Translations under genes and position numbers: made by a program
NCBI RefSeq assembly: GCF_023053635.1
Contig: NC_086192.1
Location: 13,802,001 to 13,866,000, forward strand
Direction: 5' to 3'
DNA: 64,000 nt
From: Elgaria multicarinata webbii
Taxonomy: Eukaryota > Chordata > Lepidosauria > Squamata > Anguidae
Notes under the pieces: generated by a model
Database searches by the model: none
What the model saw: only the letters and a program-made list of their open reading frames with translations
Told to the model about the DNA's origin: nothing
In this document: positions 25,723 through 34,300 of the stretch, one piece after another
How the letters are laid out: each line of letters begins with the position of its first letter
How positions within the stretch are numbered: the first letter of the stretch is position 1

Positions 25723-26673
25723 ATGATATCATCCCTTGCAGCTAGGGGGGTTGGACTTGATGGCCTTATAGGTCCCTTCCAACTCTACTATTCTACGATA
25801 TTGACTTTGTTTACATAGCGGCGCATTCCACCGCATAAGCTGCAACCCTAAGTGCTAGGCCAGCCTTCCTTCCAACTGGCGCCCTCCAGGTGGCTTTGGA
25901 CTACAACCCCCATCACCCCAGCTCTTCTGGTTGATGGGAGCTGTAGTCCAAACCCATCTGGGGCCCACCCCATTTGGACTACAACCCCCATCCCCCCAGC
26001 TCTTCTGGTTGATGGGAGCTGTAGTCCAACCCCATCTGGGCCCACCCCATTTAGACTACAACCCCCATCCCGCCCAGCTCTTCTAATTGATGGGAGCTGT
26101 AGTCCAAACCCTTCTGGGGCCCACCCCATTTGGACTACAACCCCCATCCCCCCAGCTCCTCTGGCTGATGGGGGCTGTAGTCCAACCCCATCTGGGCCCA
26201 CCCCATTTAGACTACAACCCCCATCCCGCCCAGCTCTTCTAATTGATGGGAGCTGTAGTCCAAACCCTTCTGGGGCCCACCCCATTTGGACTACAACCCC
26301 CATCCCCCCAGCTCCTCTGGCTGATGGGGGCTGTAGTCCAAGCCCATCTCAGCGAGAGCCAGGCAGGCCCTGGAGGAGGCCCAGGTGAGGCCCGCACCTG
26401 GTAGCGGCCCAGGCTGTCGGGCTCGTCGCCGAGGCTCCTCAGGCTGAGGACGTAGAAGGCGGCGCGCTCGCCGTCCCACAGGAAGAGCTCCCCGCCGACG
26501 CCGAACATCAGGTCCCGCGGGAGGGCCGCGCGGCTCGGCTCCGGCTCACGCCCCGGCCCCGGCCCCGGCCCCGGCCCCGGCCCGGCGGCCTGCTCCCTCA
26601 GGCGGCACAGCACGGCGTGGTGAGGCAGCTCCGCCCACCAGTGCTCCCCCAGGCCCGGCGCCACGGCTGCCAT
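11832..26673 (-). CDS. NUP88: Nucleoporin Nup88, complete, 17 coding exons
   Basis: Nup88 sits on the cytoplasmic face of the nuclear pore, bound to Nup214 and Nup62, and helps CRM1-dependent export. Exons in transcript order: 26398-26673, 24585-24754, 23799-23924, 21114-21200, 20806-20982, 20461-20647, 20095-20245, 19161-19259, 18728-18818, 17054-17155, 16216-16374, 14756-14881, 13923-13988, 13224-13304, 12585-12711, 12325-12443, 11832-11895. They total 2208 nt (735 aa; human 741 from memory), with all phases compatible. The N-terminal beta-propeller covers about residues 50-490 ('[12 protein letters not shown]', '[20 protein letters not shown]', '[13 protein letters not shown]'). The C-terminal coiled coil covers about 555-680 ('[14 protein letters not shown]'). 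The start ATG follows from homology of the whole exon 1 peptide. Exon 1 carries an in-frame Gly-Pro repeat. The 5' end is head-to-head with MIS12. No breaks are seen. Confidence 0.97.
13560..13745 (-). mobile_element. Sauria-type SINE fragment and family A LINE 3' end
   Basis: 13565-13660 matches the middle of the 17680-17935 SINE ('cagtgggtttccatggccga'). 13670-13745 is an (ATTT)n tract plus the inverted family A 3' end. Both lie in NUP88 intron 13. Confidence 0.6.
14405..14705 (+). mobile_element. CR1 LINE 3' fragment
   Basis: CR1 3' UTR ('gtgcaggacacggaataacg', 'gacatcaggaaaaacttcct') ending near ATTCTATTCTATGA. It lies in NUP88 intron 12, antisense to the gene. Confidence 0.85.
15300..15722 (-). 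mobile_element. CR1 LINE 3' fragment
   Basis: Begins with the inverted tail TAGAATCATAGAATCGTAGA and runs back into the end of ORF2. It lies in NUP88 intron 11, in the same orientation as the gene. Confidence 0.88.
15823..15995 (-). mobile_element. CR1 LINE 3' fragment, short
   Basis: An inverted CR1 tail and about 150 bp of 3' UTR, 100 bp from the previous copy. The two differ in detail, so they look like separate insertions. Confidence 0.82.
17680..17935 (-). mobile_element. Sauria-type tRNA-derived SINE
   Basis: On the minus strand this starts with a tRNA-like head ('gagccagagtggtgtagtgg') with A and B boxes. The body is 'ctggttctagtcccccactc'-like, with the conserved CACAGGGTTGTTGT block, and it ends in a GCAGGAAAAAAAGTGGGGGATATAAAT-type tail (near 17700-17730). 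It lies in NUP88 intron 9. Confidence 0.85.
18060..18540 (-). mobile_element. CR1 LINE 3' fragment with ORF2 end
   Basis: The inverted CR1 3' UTR runs back into coding sequence; the minus frame reads '[20 protein letters not shown]'. It lies in NUP88 intron 9. Confidence 0.9.
21236..21415. repeat. Dispersed repeat of unknown family, copy 1
   Basis: Shares about 150 bp with 24203-24350, both in NUP88 introns. Common phrases are 'cttccaatgctgctcgcttg', 'gaacaccacgttctttcagc' and 'gtgttgtgtccaactaggcc'. The inner part is weakly inverted (ACACCAC...GTGGTGT). Confidence 0.7.
21592..22130 (-). mobile_element. Family C LINE 3' region with adjacent family E tip
   Basis: An (ATA)n run, then the inverted family C end and about 350 bp of its inner region ('ggcaggccgttccacagtct'). 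At 22040-22125 a short forward family E end ('taagccgccgtgagagcct') follows. It lies in NUP88 intron 3. Confidence 0.6.
22246..22485 (-). mobile_element. Possible Penelope-like element remnant
   Basis: Minus strand contains CTGAGGA, a short GGC/GCC stem and GAAAC (22304-22338), the order found in the hammerhead ribozyme core of Penelope-like terminal repeats. Nearby sequence ('aaagcccgacatgtttcggc') resembles a widespread vertebrate repeat. No reverse transcriptase is seen. Confidence 0.3.
23005..23560 (+). mobile_element. tRNA-derived SINE split by a family E LINE end
   Basis: 23020-23075 has a tRNA-like B-box region ('caggttcaatcccctgtggg'). 23465-23555 carries the matching SINE tail ('agacaatattgggctggatg', 'tataaggcagcttcctattt'). 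Between them 23100-23450 is a family E LINE 3' end ('gtaagctgctccgggagcc') with an AAATAAATAA tail, so the LINE inserted into the SINE. It lies in NUP88 intron 3. Confidence 0.55.
24203..24350. repeat. Dispersed repeat of unknown family, copy 2
   Basis: Partner of 21236-21415, about 90% identical by eye over 130 bp. It lies in NUP88 intron 2. Confidence 0.7.
24352..24412. mobile_element. Short palindromic MITE
   Basis: AAAGTCCTACAACACCCAGC near the left end pairs with GCTGGGAGTTGTAGGACTTT at the right, around a short AGAGCTGGCTGGAAT centre. It is related in its core to the other palindromic MITEs. Confidence 0.6.
25068..25465 (+). mobile_element. Sauria-type SINE with a MITE inserted
   Basis: 25068-25250 is a tRNA-related head (A box TGGTGTAGCAGTTAG, B box GGGTTCTAATCC) plus the conserved body 'cctcacagggttgttgtgag'. 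25386-25460 is its tail ('gccttgggttctttgcaag', 'gatttaaatgtaataataa'). The 135 bp between is a MITE containing 'ggtgggagttgtagtccaac', so the MITE is younger. It lies in NUP88 intron 1. Confidence 0.75.
25685..25805 (+). repeat. (GCT)n(GAT)n microsatellite and CR1 3' tip
   Basis: About eight CTG/GCT units run into GAT units (25690-25730), followed by the last 60 bp of a CR1 ('ttggacttgatggccttata'). Confidence 0.75.
25895..26345. repeat. Tandem array of a MITE-derived ~76-bp palindromic unit
   Basis: Six units of about 75-78 bp, each with TTGGACTACAACCCCCATC at the left and GATGGGAGCTGTAGTCCAA at the right. Units 3 and 5, and units 4 and 6, are nearly identical, so the last four form two copies of a ~155-bp dimer. 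The array ends about 50 bp from the NUP88 exon 1 donor. Confidence 0.9.
26550..26585 (-). repeat. NUP88: GGGGCC hexanucleotide repeat inside NUP88 exon 1
   Basis: About five CCCCGG units on the plus strand are read in frame as Gly-Pro repeats in the Nup88 N-terminus, between the first conserved segment and the propeller. Confidence 0.9.
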
Positions 26674-26734
26674 CGCCTCAGCGCCTGAGACCAGCGGCCG
26701 GCCGCGCGAAACCGACTGGGCCTCAGGAGCGCAG

Positions 26735-26760
26735 GACTACAAGTCCCAGAGTGCAACGCG
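26735..26760 (+). promoter_or_regulatory. ZNF143-type (SBS) promoter motif
   Basis: ACTACAAGTCCCAGAGTGC followed by AACGCG matches the long ZNF143/THAP11 consensus (ACTACAANTCCCAGMATGC with a GCG 3' extension) at all but a couple of positions. It lies about 65 bp upstream of the NUP88 ATG, in the GC-rich NUP88/MIS12 divergent region. ZNF143 sites of this type usually mark housekeeping promoters. Confidence 0.7.
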
Positions 26761-26881
26761 GCTCACCCACTCACCCACTAACCCCCCCTCCCCGGGGGCT
26801 CGGCCTTTCTCGACCATGGAAAGGGTGGAGCTAGAAAGGGTCGGCACGTGACTGCTGGGAAGGGCTGGACTTTAATACAGG

Positions 26882-26883
<2 letters not shown>

Positions 26884-26918
<35 letters not shown>

Positions 26919-27352
26919 GGGTCTGTTTCTTGGCACATCGTTTTTTGTGGTTTTTAATCTCATACAAATGCAAATTAATCTCATACAAATGCAATTAATA
27001 ATCATAATCATAATCATAATCATAATCATAATCATAATCATTTCTATACCTGTACAACAATTGGTAAAAATGCAAAATACAACATAATAAAAATAGATTC
27101 TTCTTCTTCTTCTTCTTCTTATTATTATTATTATATAATGGGTCTGTTTCTTGGCACATCGTTTTTAAAGTTGTTATAATGGTTTTAAATGTATGTGTAT
27201 TTTGCTTGTTTTTGTGGTTTTTAATCTCATACAAATGCAAATTAATCTCATACAAATGCAATTAATAATAATAATAATTAATTCATTTCTATACCTGTAC
27301 AACAATTGATAAAAATGCAAAATACAACATAATAAAAATAGATTAAAATTTA

Positions 27353-27392
<40 letters not shown>

Positions 27393-27400
27393 TTTTATTA
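26884..27400. repeat. Microsatellites and a ~220-bp tandem duplication
   Basis: The block 'ggtctgtttcttggcacatc'...'tctatacctgtacaacaatt'...'acataataaaaatagatt' occurs at about 26920-27098 and again at about 27139-27345. It is bounded by (ATT)n at 26884 and 27360, by (ATAATC)n at 26998-27040 and by (TTC)n at 27100. It fills the interval between the NUP88 and MIS12 starts. Confidence 0.8.
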
Positions 27401-28012
27401 TTATCTTTGCTTCGATTATTGTGCAATACTACAATGAGTTCATAGTCATCAAAAGAAACTTCTTTTTCTCCAGCAGGCCAGGTGTGTGTACTGGGGCTGG
27501 GTGGGTGAGTGATTATACTCTTTCTTGGTGTGAAAATAAGGCTGGTTTTCCTCCCCCACACCCCCCACATTGGAACTAGCAAGGGCTATTTTTGTAATGC
27601 TGTGAAACTCCAACACACACACACACACACTTTTATTGGGCGGTATTAAAATGCAATAAATAAATAAAATTGTCTACGGTCATAGTCAGAACTCCTGTCT
27701 GTGTTTGGGGGATGGGCCCAAGAACCTACATTAAAATCTTGGGTTTCTGTATTGACTTCTATGTGGGCAGCTTTTACTTTTACCTTGCAGAAGATTTTTT
27801 TTTTTTGAACCCCCAACTCTCATCAGAGGGTCTTCTCTACACTTTTATTTCTCTATGTGCGTCATCATCGAAAGGCCGGTTTGTGCCGCTCTTGCCTTTT
27901 GCGCCTCTCTGGTCGGATCTCGAAAGGAAAGGGCGGGGCTAGAGAAGCGGTGGGCAGGGCAGCCAGTAAGGGGGTGGAGTTTAAAAGCGGCGGGAAAAGG
28001 ACGATTCGAGGC

Positions 28013-28059
28013 TGGTGGCGCGTTGGGGGAGCTGAAGGTCGCGAGTTCGAATCCTGACC
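28013..28059 (+). other. tRNA-like A and B boxes in the MIS12 first exon region
   Basis: GGTGGCGCGTTGG (A box-like) and GCGAGTTCGAATCC (B box-like) are about 20 bp apart, as in a tRNA gene or SINE head. No complete cloverleaf with a paired acceptor stem was found, so a tRNA-derived relic is more likely than a functional tRNA. It lies just upstream of the MIS12 start codon. Confidence 0.45.
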
Positions 28060-28080
28060 AGGAAGGAAAGCAGGCTCGAG

Positions 28081-29687
28081 ATGAGGTGAGGGGCGCCTGG
28101 CATTAAAACATGGACCTTTTTCCCAGTCGGGGAGAGGGTGTAGAAAGGGGGCAGCTGGACAGGGATGCTTTAGGGTGGATTCCTGCATTGAGCAGGGGGT
28201 TGGACTAGATGGCCTTATAAGCCCCTTCCAACTCTACTATTCTATGATTCTAAGCTCCCTGAGACTGACGAGTTGACTCATACAGCCTAGCCCTACGACC
28301 CGCTTTGACTGGCAGCAGCTCTAGGGGATTCAGGCAGACGCCTCTCCAAGGCTTGTTACAGGAAGCCCGATTCCGGCTGGACATCAGGAAAAACTTCCTG
28401 ACTGTTAGAGCAGTATGACAATGGAACCAGTGACCTAGGGAGGTTGTGGGCTCTCCCACACTCGAGGCCTTCAAGAGGCAGCTGGACAGCCATCTGTCAA
28501 GGATGCTTTAGGGTGGATTCCTGCATTGAGCAGGGGGTTGGACTTGATGGCCTTGTAGGTCCCTTCCAACTCTGCTATTCTATGATTCTATGATTTATTT
28601 GTTACCCGCCTCTCCCTCTGGATCGAGGCGGGGTACAACACAAATAAAAACACCATAAAATGCATACAACTAATTCAAACTCTCCCACACTAGAGGCATT
28701 CAGGTGGATTCCTGCATTGAGCAGAGGGTTGGACTAGATGGCCTTAAAGGACCCTTCCAGCTCTATTATTCAATAATAATAATATATTTATTTATTTATT
28801 TATTTATCGATCTAGAGGGAGATGCAGGGTACAACACAAATACAAGCACCATAAAATACATTTAACTAATTAAAACATTTAAAACTAATACATTATTAAA
28901 AGCAGCACGTTATTAAAAAGGCATCTTAAAATTCAACTGGGTAGGCCTATGATTCCATGAGCACAGCAGCACAGCCCATGGGGGGCTTACAGGCAAAATC
29001 CCATTAGGACTGTCACATTTCCCCCTTTTTCTTTCTGTTTTCTGTATCCACAGCAGCTCACGCTTCAACACGCCGGTAGATACAGTGGTGTACGAAACCC
29101 AGTTCTTCGGCTTCACCCCTCAGACGTTCATGCTGCGGATCTATTTCGCTTTCCAAGACCATCTCTCCCACATCATTCTGGTGGCGGAGGAGGCGATCCT
29201 GAACAAAATGAAGACCGCGGGCTCTCGCATGCCGCCTTCCATGATCCGGAAAAGTACCGAGCAATTCTTTTCTTTCATGAGGGAGCGTTTCGAGAAGCTG
29301 TTCGCCAAGATGGAAGAAACGCTCCTGAAGACGGTGTTGAGCGTCCCCAAGAACGTTTTGCTTCCGGAAGACAAAGCCCAAGAGGAATTCCGCTACACGG
29401 CTGAACGGTTTCAGGAACTGCAGGAAGAGATCAGCCGCTTGGAGCAACAGGTGAAGGCCGAAACGCAGGCAGAGCAGGCGCTTCGAGCGGAACTGGAAGA
29501 GCAAAAGGTGGTCCAGGACCACCTCGAAGGCATCCTTCAGTGGTTTGACGGCCTGGACGGCGTAGGGAGGGAAGAGGGAACAGGGAATCTTAAAGAAAGC
29601 TTTGCCGCCTTGACCAAAACAGCCGTCAAACTGCAGGACGTAGTGGGGGAGGTGGGCGAGAAAATGAAATGGGTGGAGAAGCAGTGA
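28081..29687 (+). CDS. MIS12: Kinetochore protein Mis12, two coding exons
   Basis: Mis12 is a subunit of the Mis12 complex (with PMF1, DSN1 and NSL1), which links CENP-C/CENP-T chromatin to Ndc80 at kinetochores. Proposed exons are 28081-28085 (ATG AG, strong donor GAG|GTGAGG) and 29054-29687 (TGA at 29685-29687), giving 212 aa (human 205 from memory). Exon 2 reads 'VYETQFFGFTPQTFMLRIYF', 'NVLLPEDKAQEEF' and 'ALRAELEEQKVVQDHLEG', clearly Mis12, with coiled coil in its second half. No in-frame ATG lies between the upstream stop near 28950 and the conserved start; the residue aligned to the human initiator Met is Thr (ACG at 29070). Splicing to 28081 restores an ATG in frame (MSSSRFNTPVDT). A GTG start at 29085 is a less likely alternative. 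Confidence is high for identity, moderate for the start. Confidence 0.9.
28165..28245 (+). mobile_element. CR1 LINE 3' tip
   Basis: Last 80 bp of CR1 ('gatgctttagggtggattcc', 'ttctatgattcta') in the MIS12 intron. Confidence 0.8.
28362..28950. mobile_element. CR1 fragments alternating with family C LINE ends
   Basis: 28362-28594 is a forward CR1 3' end. 28595-28680 is an inverted family C end ('ttacccgcctctccctctgg'). 28680-28775 is another CR1 3' piece. 28790-28950 has a (TTTA)n run and a second inverted family C piece ending 'tcaactgggtaggcct'. It is a nested cluster in the MIS12 intron, ending about 100 bp before exon 2. Confidence 0.65.
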
Positions 29688-29704
29688 TGGTGTAAAAGCA
29701 GCGA

Positions 29705-29710
29705 AATAAA
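29705..29710 (+). terminator. MIS12: MIS12 polyadenylation signal AATAAA
   Basis: AATAAA 18 bp after the stop codon, implying a very short 3' UTR. Confidence 0.7.
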
Positions 29711-29859
29711 AAATCATTTCTCCCCCCACCTCTAATTCCTTTCCCCCCTCTCAAAAGCACATTAAATTGTTCCTGACGGCTTGCAATATTTGTGTTGTTT
29801 GTTTATACGTTTGCACGTAAATGGAGTTTTTCCCTATTATGTGCAATATTGTACTTTTA

Positions 29860-29930
29860 AGGTTTTTAATCTTTGTAAACGGTCCAGGGAGCTTTGGCCG
29901 TTGGGCGGTACAGAAATGGAATGATATGAG
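29860..29930 (+). mobile_element. LINE family A 3' end, diverged
   Basis: 'gtccagggagctttggccg' and GGGCGGTACAGAAATGGAAT match the forward family A end. Confidence 0.6.
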
Positions 29931-30218
29931 CAGCCGGGTCCAGTGGGAAATGGAAGATGAGAAATGGCAGCCCAGCTGAGGTGGGCTGAGTCTGTTCTGC
30001 TTTGAGGAAACTGCTACAGGGCGCTTTTTCTGTACAGAGATGGATGGATCCAATCTATAAATCACACACTCCACCTACTGTGTGCCCTGTGCAATAAAAA
30101 CACCACTAAAATTCCTCATAAAACCCTACAAAAAGCCAAAAAATAATAAAAACACTGAGAACATCACAAAATAGCGGTGGGCAAGCTCCTTCAGGTGTTT
30201 TGGCCACATCTCCACGCT

Positions 30219-30660
30219 CATAGAATAGCAGAGTTGGAAGGGACCTAGAAGGCCATCTAGTCCAACCCCCTGCTCAAGGCAGGAATCCACCCTAAAGCAT
30301 CCCTGACAGATGGTTGTCCAGCTGCCTCTTGAAGGCCTCTAGTGTGGGAGAGCCCACAATCTCACAAGGCAACTGATTCCATTGTCGTACTGCTCTAACA
30401 GTCAGGAAGTTTTTCCTGATGTCCAGCTGGAATCTGACTTCCTTTAACTTGAGCCCGTTATTCCGTGTCCTGCACTCTGGGAGGATCGAGAAGAGATCCT
30501 GATCCTCCTCTGTGTGACAACCTTTTAAGTATTTGAAGAGTGCTATCATGTCTCCCCTCCATCTTCTCTTCTCCAGGCTAAACATGCCCAGTTCTTTCAG
30601 TCTCTCTTCATAGGGCTTTGTTTCCAGACCCCTGATCATCCTGGTTGCCCTCTTCTGTCT
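30219..30660 (-). mobile_element. CR1 LINE 3' fragment with ORF2 end
   Basis: Inverted CR1. The minus frame 30292-30708 reads '[20 protein letters not shown]' and '[20 protein letters not shown]'. It lies between the MIS12 and RPAIN 3' ends. Confidence 0.9.
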
Positions 30661-30970
30661 TACCCAGGAAGGAAAGGAAAGGAACCTCTCGTGCAAGCAC
30701 TGAGTCATTACTGACTCTTGGGGGGACGCCAGCTTTCGCTGACGTTTTCTTGGCAGGCCTTATAGCAGGGTGGTTCGCCGTTGCCTTCCCCGGCCGTTAT
30801 TACCTTTCCCCCAGCTAGCTGGGTACTCATTTTACCGACCTCGGAAGGATGGAAGGCTGAGTCAACCTGAGCCGGCTGCCTGAGAACCAGCTTCCGCTGG
30901 GATCGAACTCAGGCTGTGGGGAGAGTTTCAGCTGCAGAAACTGCTGCTTTACCGCTCTGCGCCTTTCTAA
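30661..30970 (-). mobile_element. tRNA-derived SINE
   Basis: Minus strand starts GGCGCAGAGCGGTAAAGCAG (A box) with B box GAGTTCGATCCC, then a body 'gaggtcggtaaaatgagtac' and 'gggaaggcaacggcgaacca'. A second copy is at 33805-34008. It ends beside the CR1 at 30660. Confidence 0.8.
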
Positions 30971-31178
30971 TCCGCATCTTGCATTTGGATTAGATGTGCC
31001 TGCAACTAAACATGCAAAACTCAGCAGGAATTCCACACTCAGAGCTGCGGAGAATAGATGCAGTTTGGATAAGAATTTCCAAAAGACTTGCACAGGTAGG
31101 AGTGAGACAGACCAGAAGGAAGAGACATCATCTGCTCCCAATCTACTGAAGCTCAACCTCTTAACTTAAAAGGGGGGT

Positions 31179-31184
31179 TTTATT
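31179..31184 (-). terminator. RPAIN: RPAIN polyadenylation signal AATAAA
   Basis: TTTATT on the plus strand, about 180 bp past the RPAIN stop codon. Confidence 0.7.
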
Positions 31185-31362
31185 CAGCAGAGCAGTGTAC
31201 AAAAGTGCACAGATCCATTTAAGTTAGAAACACAAACAATTAAAGGACACTTTTTGCAGTCAGATACGTATGTGTGTCCTACACACAAACTGCTTCTCGG
31301 AAGCGGAAGAGATACTCATAGCAGCATCGGCGGTCCCTGGCGGGGCTGTAGTGCAGCTGAGA

Positions 31363-34300
31363 TTACAAAATGACCGCCCAGGAATCGCACACCTAGAAAC
31401 CAAAGAGAAAGGAATGAAAGCGGTACGCCTGGCAGGTGTGTGGCTTTTTAAAAATATATATATATTTTAAAAATAGTTCTGCCCATTTCATACTTTAGAG
31501 ATTACATCAGCCTTCCTCAACCTGGGGCGCTCCAGATGTGTTGGACTGCATCTCCCAGAATGCCCCAGCCAGCTGGCTGGGGCATTCTGGGAGTTGTAGT
31601 CCAACACATCTGGAGCACCCCAGGTTGAGGAAGGCTGGATTTACTTTTATTACATTTATATACCGCCCCATAGACGAGGCTCTCTCGGCGGTTTACAAAA
31701 AACTAAAACAACAGCTTACGAAGAGAAAACTAAGTTCAGACATAACCCAACAGAAGGGGTCAAACCTACTCCCAGTAAAATCCGTCTTATCAAGAGCTAT
31801 TTGTGATGAAACTGGCCATGATGGGAATGTGGGACTAGATCAGGGGTGGGCAACCAGTGGCCCTCCAAGATGTTCGGCTTACAACTCATCCTGCCTTACC
31901 ATTGGCTGTGGCTGATGGGAGCTGTAGTCCCAAGCACCTGGAGGACGCCATTTGCCCACCTTTAGATTCCATGGAGCTAAAGTCCAGCAGGACTCTTTAT
32001 GTTCTCACGGGGAAGGAAGACTTTACACAAAGCGCTGCTTTCTACAATTATTAAGCCAACATGGCACCCTCTTCCCTCCCAGGAAGAAGTTCATGGCCCT
32101 TTTATCCGTTCGTGTCTTCGCAACCCTGTGCCCAAGAGAGACTGACCGACCCAAAGTCACTGACCGTATTTCTTCAATTCTAAGACACCATCAATTCTAA
32201 GATGCACCAAGTTTTTAGAGATGTTTATATGGGGGGGAAAGTGCGTCTTGGAATCGAAGAAATACGTTAGTGACTTTTACATCTATTATTATTATTATTA
32301 TTATTATTATTTATTTATATAGCACCATCAATGTACATGGTGCTGTACAGAGTAAAACAGTAAATAGCAAGACCCTGCCGCATAGGTTTACAATCTAATA
32401 ATCTGGATTTGAACTCAGGTCTCCCTGTTCCAAATCCAGCGCTCAAACCACTAAAGCCTGCTTCACCTCAACCCTCCTTCCTTCGTGTATGTTATTCAAC
32501 TGCCTAGTTTTGTTCTTCGTAAGGGGACCTGCAATAAAATGTTGCGGCGTCAAGTGCTCCTCCGTTCCGTGTTTCAGCCAGCCACGCCCGCTGTTACGAC
32601 ACTCCGTTTCATCTCCCCTCCCCTTTTCCCATGGCCGCTAAACCTGCTTACTCACTTTTCCCCTCCCCTAAAGTTTCTTTCTGTACTTCTGAAAACCTTG
32701 GCCCGTTACCCCCAAGCCTGTAGCCGCCTCCCCCTCGCGTGTGGATAAGTGCCGTTTTCATCACATCCAGAGCGGCACGCAACCCCTAGACGTTGAAAAC
32801 AGAAGGAGCGACGGAGGAAGCTGAGAACAGCATCCCCACCTGCGAAAGCTCCCAGCCGCAGGACAGAAACCCACCTGGCAGCTCATAAGGAGGTTGGCTT
32901 CTCCTTCCATCCCGTCCGTAACGGCAAACTCAGGACCGCCCAGGCAGCGGTGGCCGTGTTCCGTCACGCTGTCTTCCAGAAGCCTTTGAAGCTTCTTTTC
33001 CGACATCCCCTAACGAGAGAAGGAATCATCTCCATGCGGTTGGGCCCATTTATTATTATTTTATTATTATTTAAAACATTTATATCCCACCCTATATCAT
33101 TACGATCTAAGACCGGCATACAGATAAAAGCATGCAGTATAAAACAATAAATACGCACTCGGGGGCCGCGGTCCAGTAGTGGGCGGGGCCAAGAATCCCA
33201 GCAGATTGTAGCTTAATGCTCTTACAGATGGTAACTTGGACTTCAGAAGGGCATTTCAGCTTTTCAAAATAGGGGAAGAATGGCACGAAAAATGGGAAAC
33301 ACCGACTGAGCGGTGGTTGGGGAAGGGGGCGGAGTCAGGGGAAGGGGCGTGGCCACCTGGGAGAACCAGATTCAGACTCCGTATTCGGGCCCGAGGTTGT
33401 ATTCCTCCGGTGTAGCCCACTATAGCCTATTGGGACTCCCCAGGGTGTCAGGTAGAGAAAGGATTCTCCCAACACTTGCTTCCGTTGACATGCTTACCTG
33501 TGTGCTAATGTGCAGCCCACATGGACACACGACCAAGTGACTCATCACGCTGAGGTTGTTCCTAGGAAAGAGGATGCAGCCGTCAGTGCAGGACATGGAA
33601 TAAGAGTGTCCTGCACTCTTCAAATACTTAAAAGGTTGTCACACAGAGGAGGGCCAGGATCTCTTCTCGATCTTCACAGAGTGCAGGACACGGAATCATG
33701 GGCTCAAGTGACAGGAAGCCAGATTCCGACTGGACATCAGGAAAAACTTCCTGACTGTTAGAGCAGTACGACAATGGAACCAGTGACCTAGGGAGGTTGT
33801 GGGCGGGGTGGTTTGCCGTTGCCTTCCCCGGCCGTGATTGCCTTTCCCCCAGCTAACTGGGTACTCATTTTACCGACCTCGGGAGGATGGAAGGCTGAGT
33901 CGACCCAAGCCAGCTGCCTGAAACCAGCTTCCGCTGGGATCGAACTCAGGCCGTGGGGAGAGTTTCGGCTGCAGAAACTGCTGCTTTACCGCCCTGCGCC
34001 ACACGAGGCCAACAGGAAAATAAAAAACAGGCTTGAGTCTTCCTCACCGTCTACAAACGGGGCAGATAATCCGGTGTTCCGCGTCCAGACTGTCAAGCAT
34101 CGCGTGGAGGCATTCCTCGTCAAAGCGCAAGCTCCGCTCATACTCCTCGATGGCCAGCTGATCTGCAAAGAGAGAGTGATGCCAGGGTCACGTGCATCTG
34201 ACGGTACGCCAGGCCGCACCAGTCAACGCCACTCGGGGGCCACCTACCTTGCAAGACCAGCTCCTGCTGGATTTCCTCCAGGACCGCCAGATCAAGAGGG

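Noticed and set aside
25852-26388. 178-codon repetitive proline/serine-rich ORF
   Set aside because: It is the translation of the MITE array, open only because the units are multiples of about 3 and lack stops.
28013-28085. Functional tRNA gene
   Set aside because: The boxes are present, but no paired acceptor stem or anticodon arm could be drawn.
29085-29687. MIS12 starting at GTG 29085 as a single-exon gene
   Set aside because: A non-AUG start in a poor context is less likely than the strong splice pair that joins an ATG in frame.
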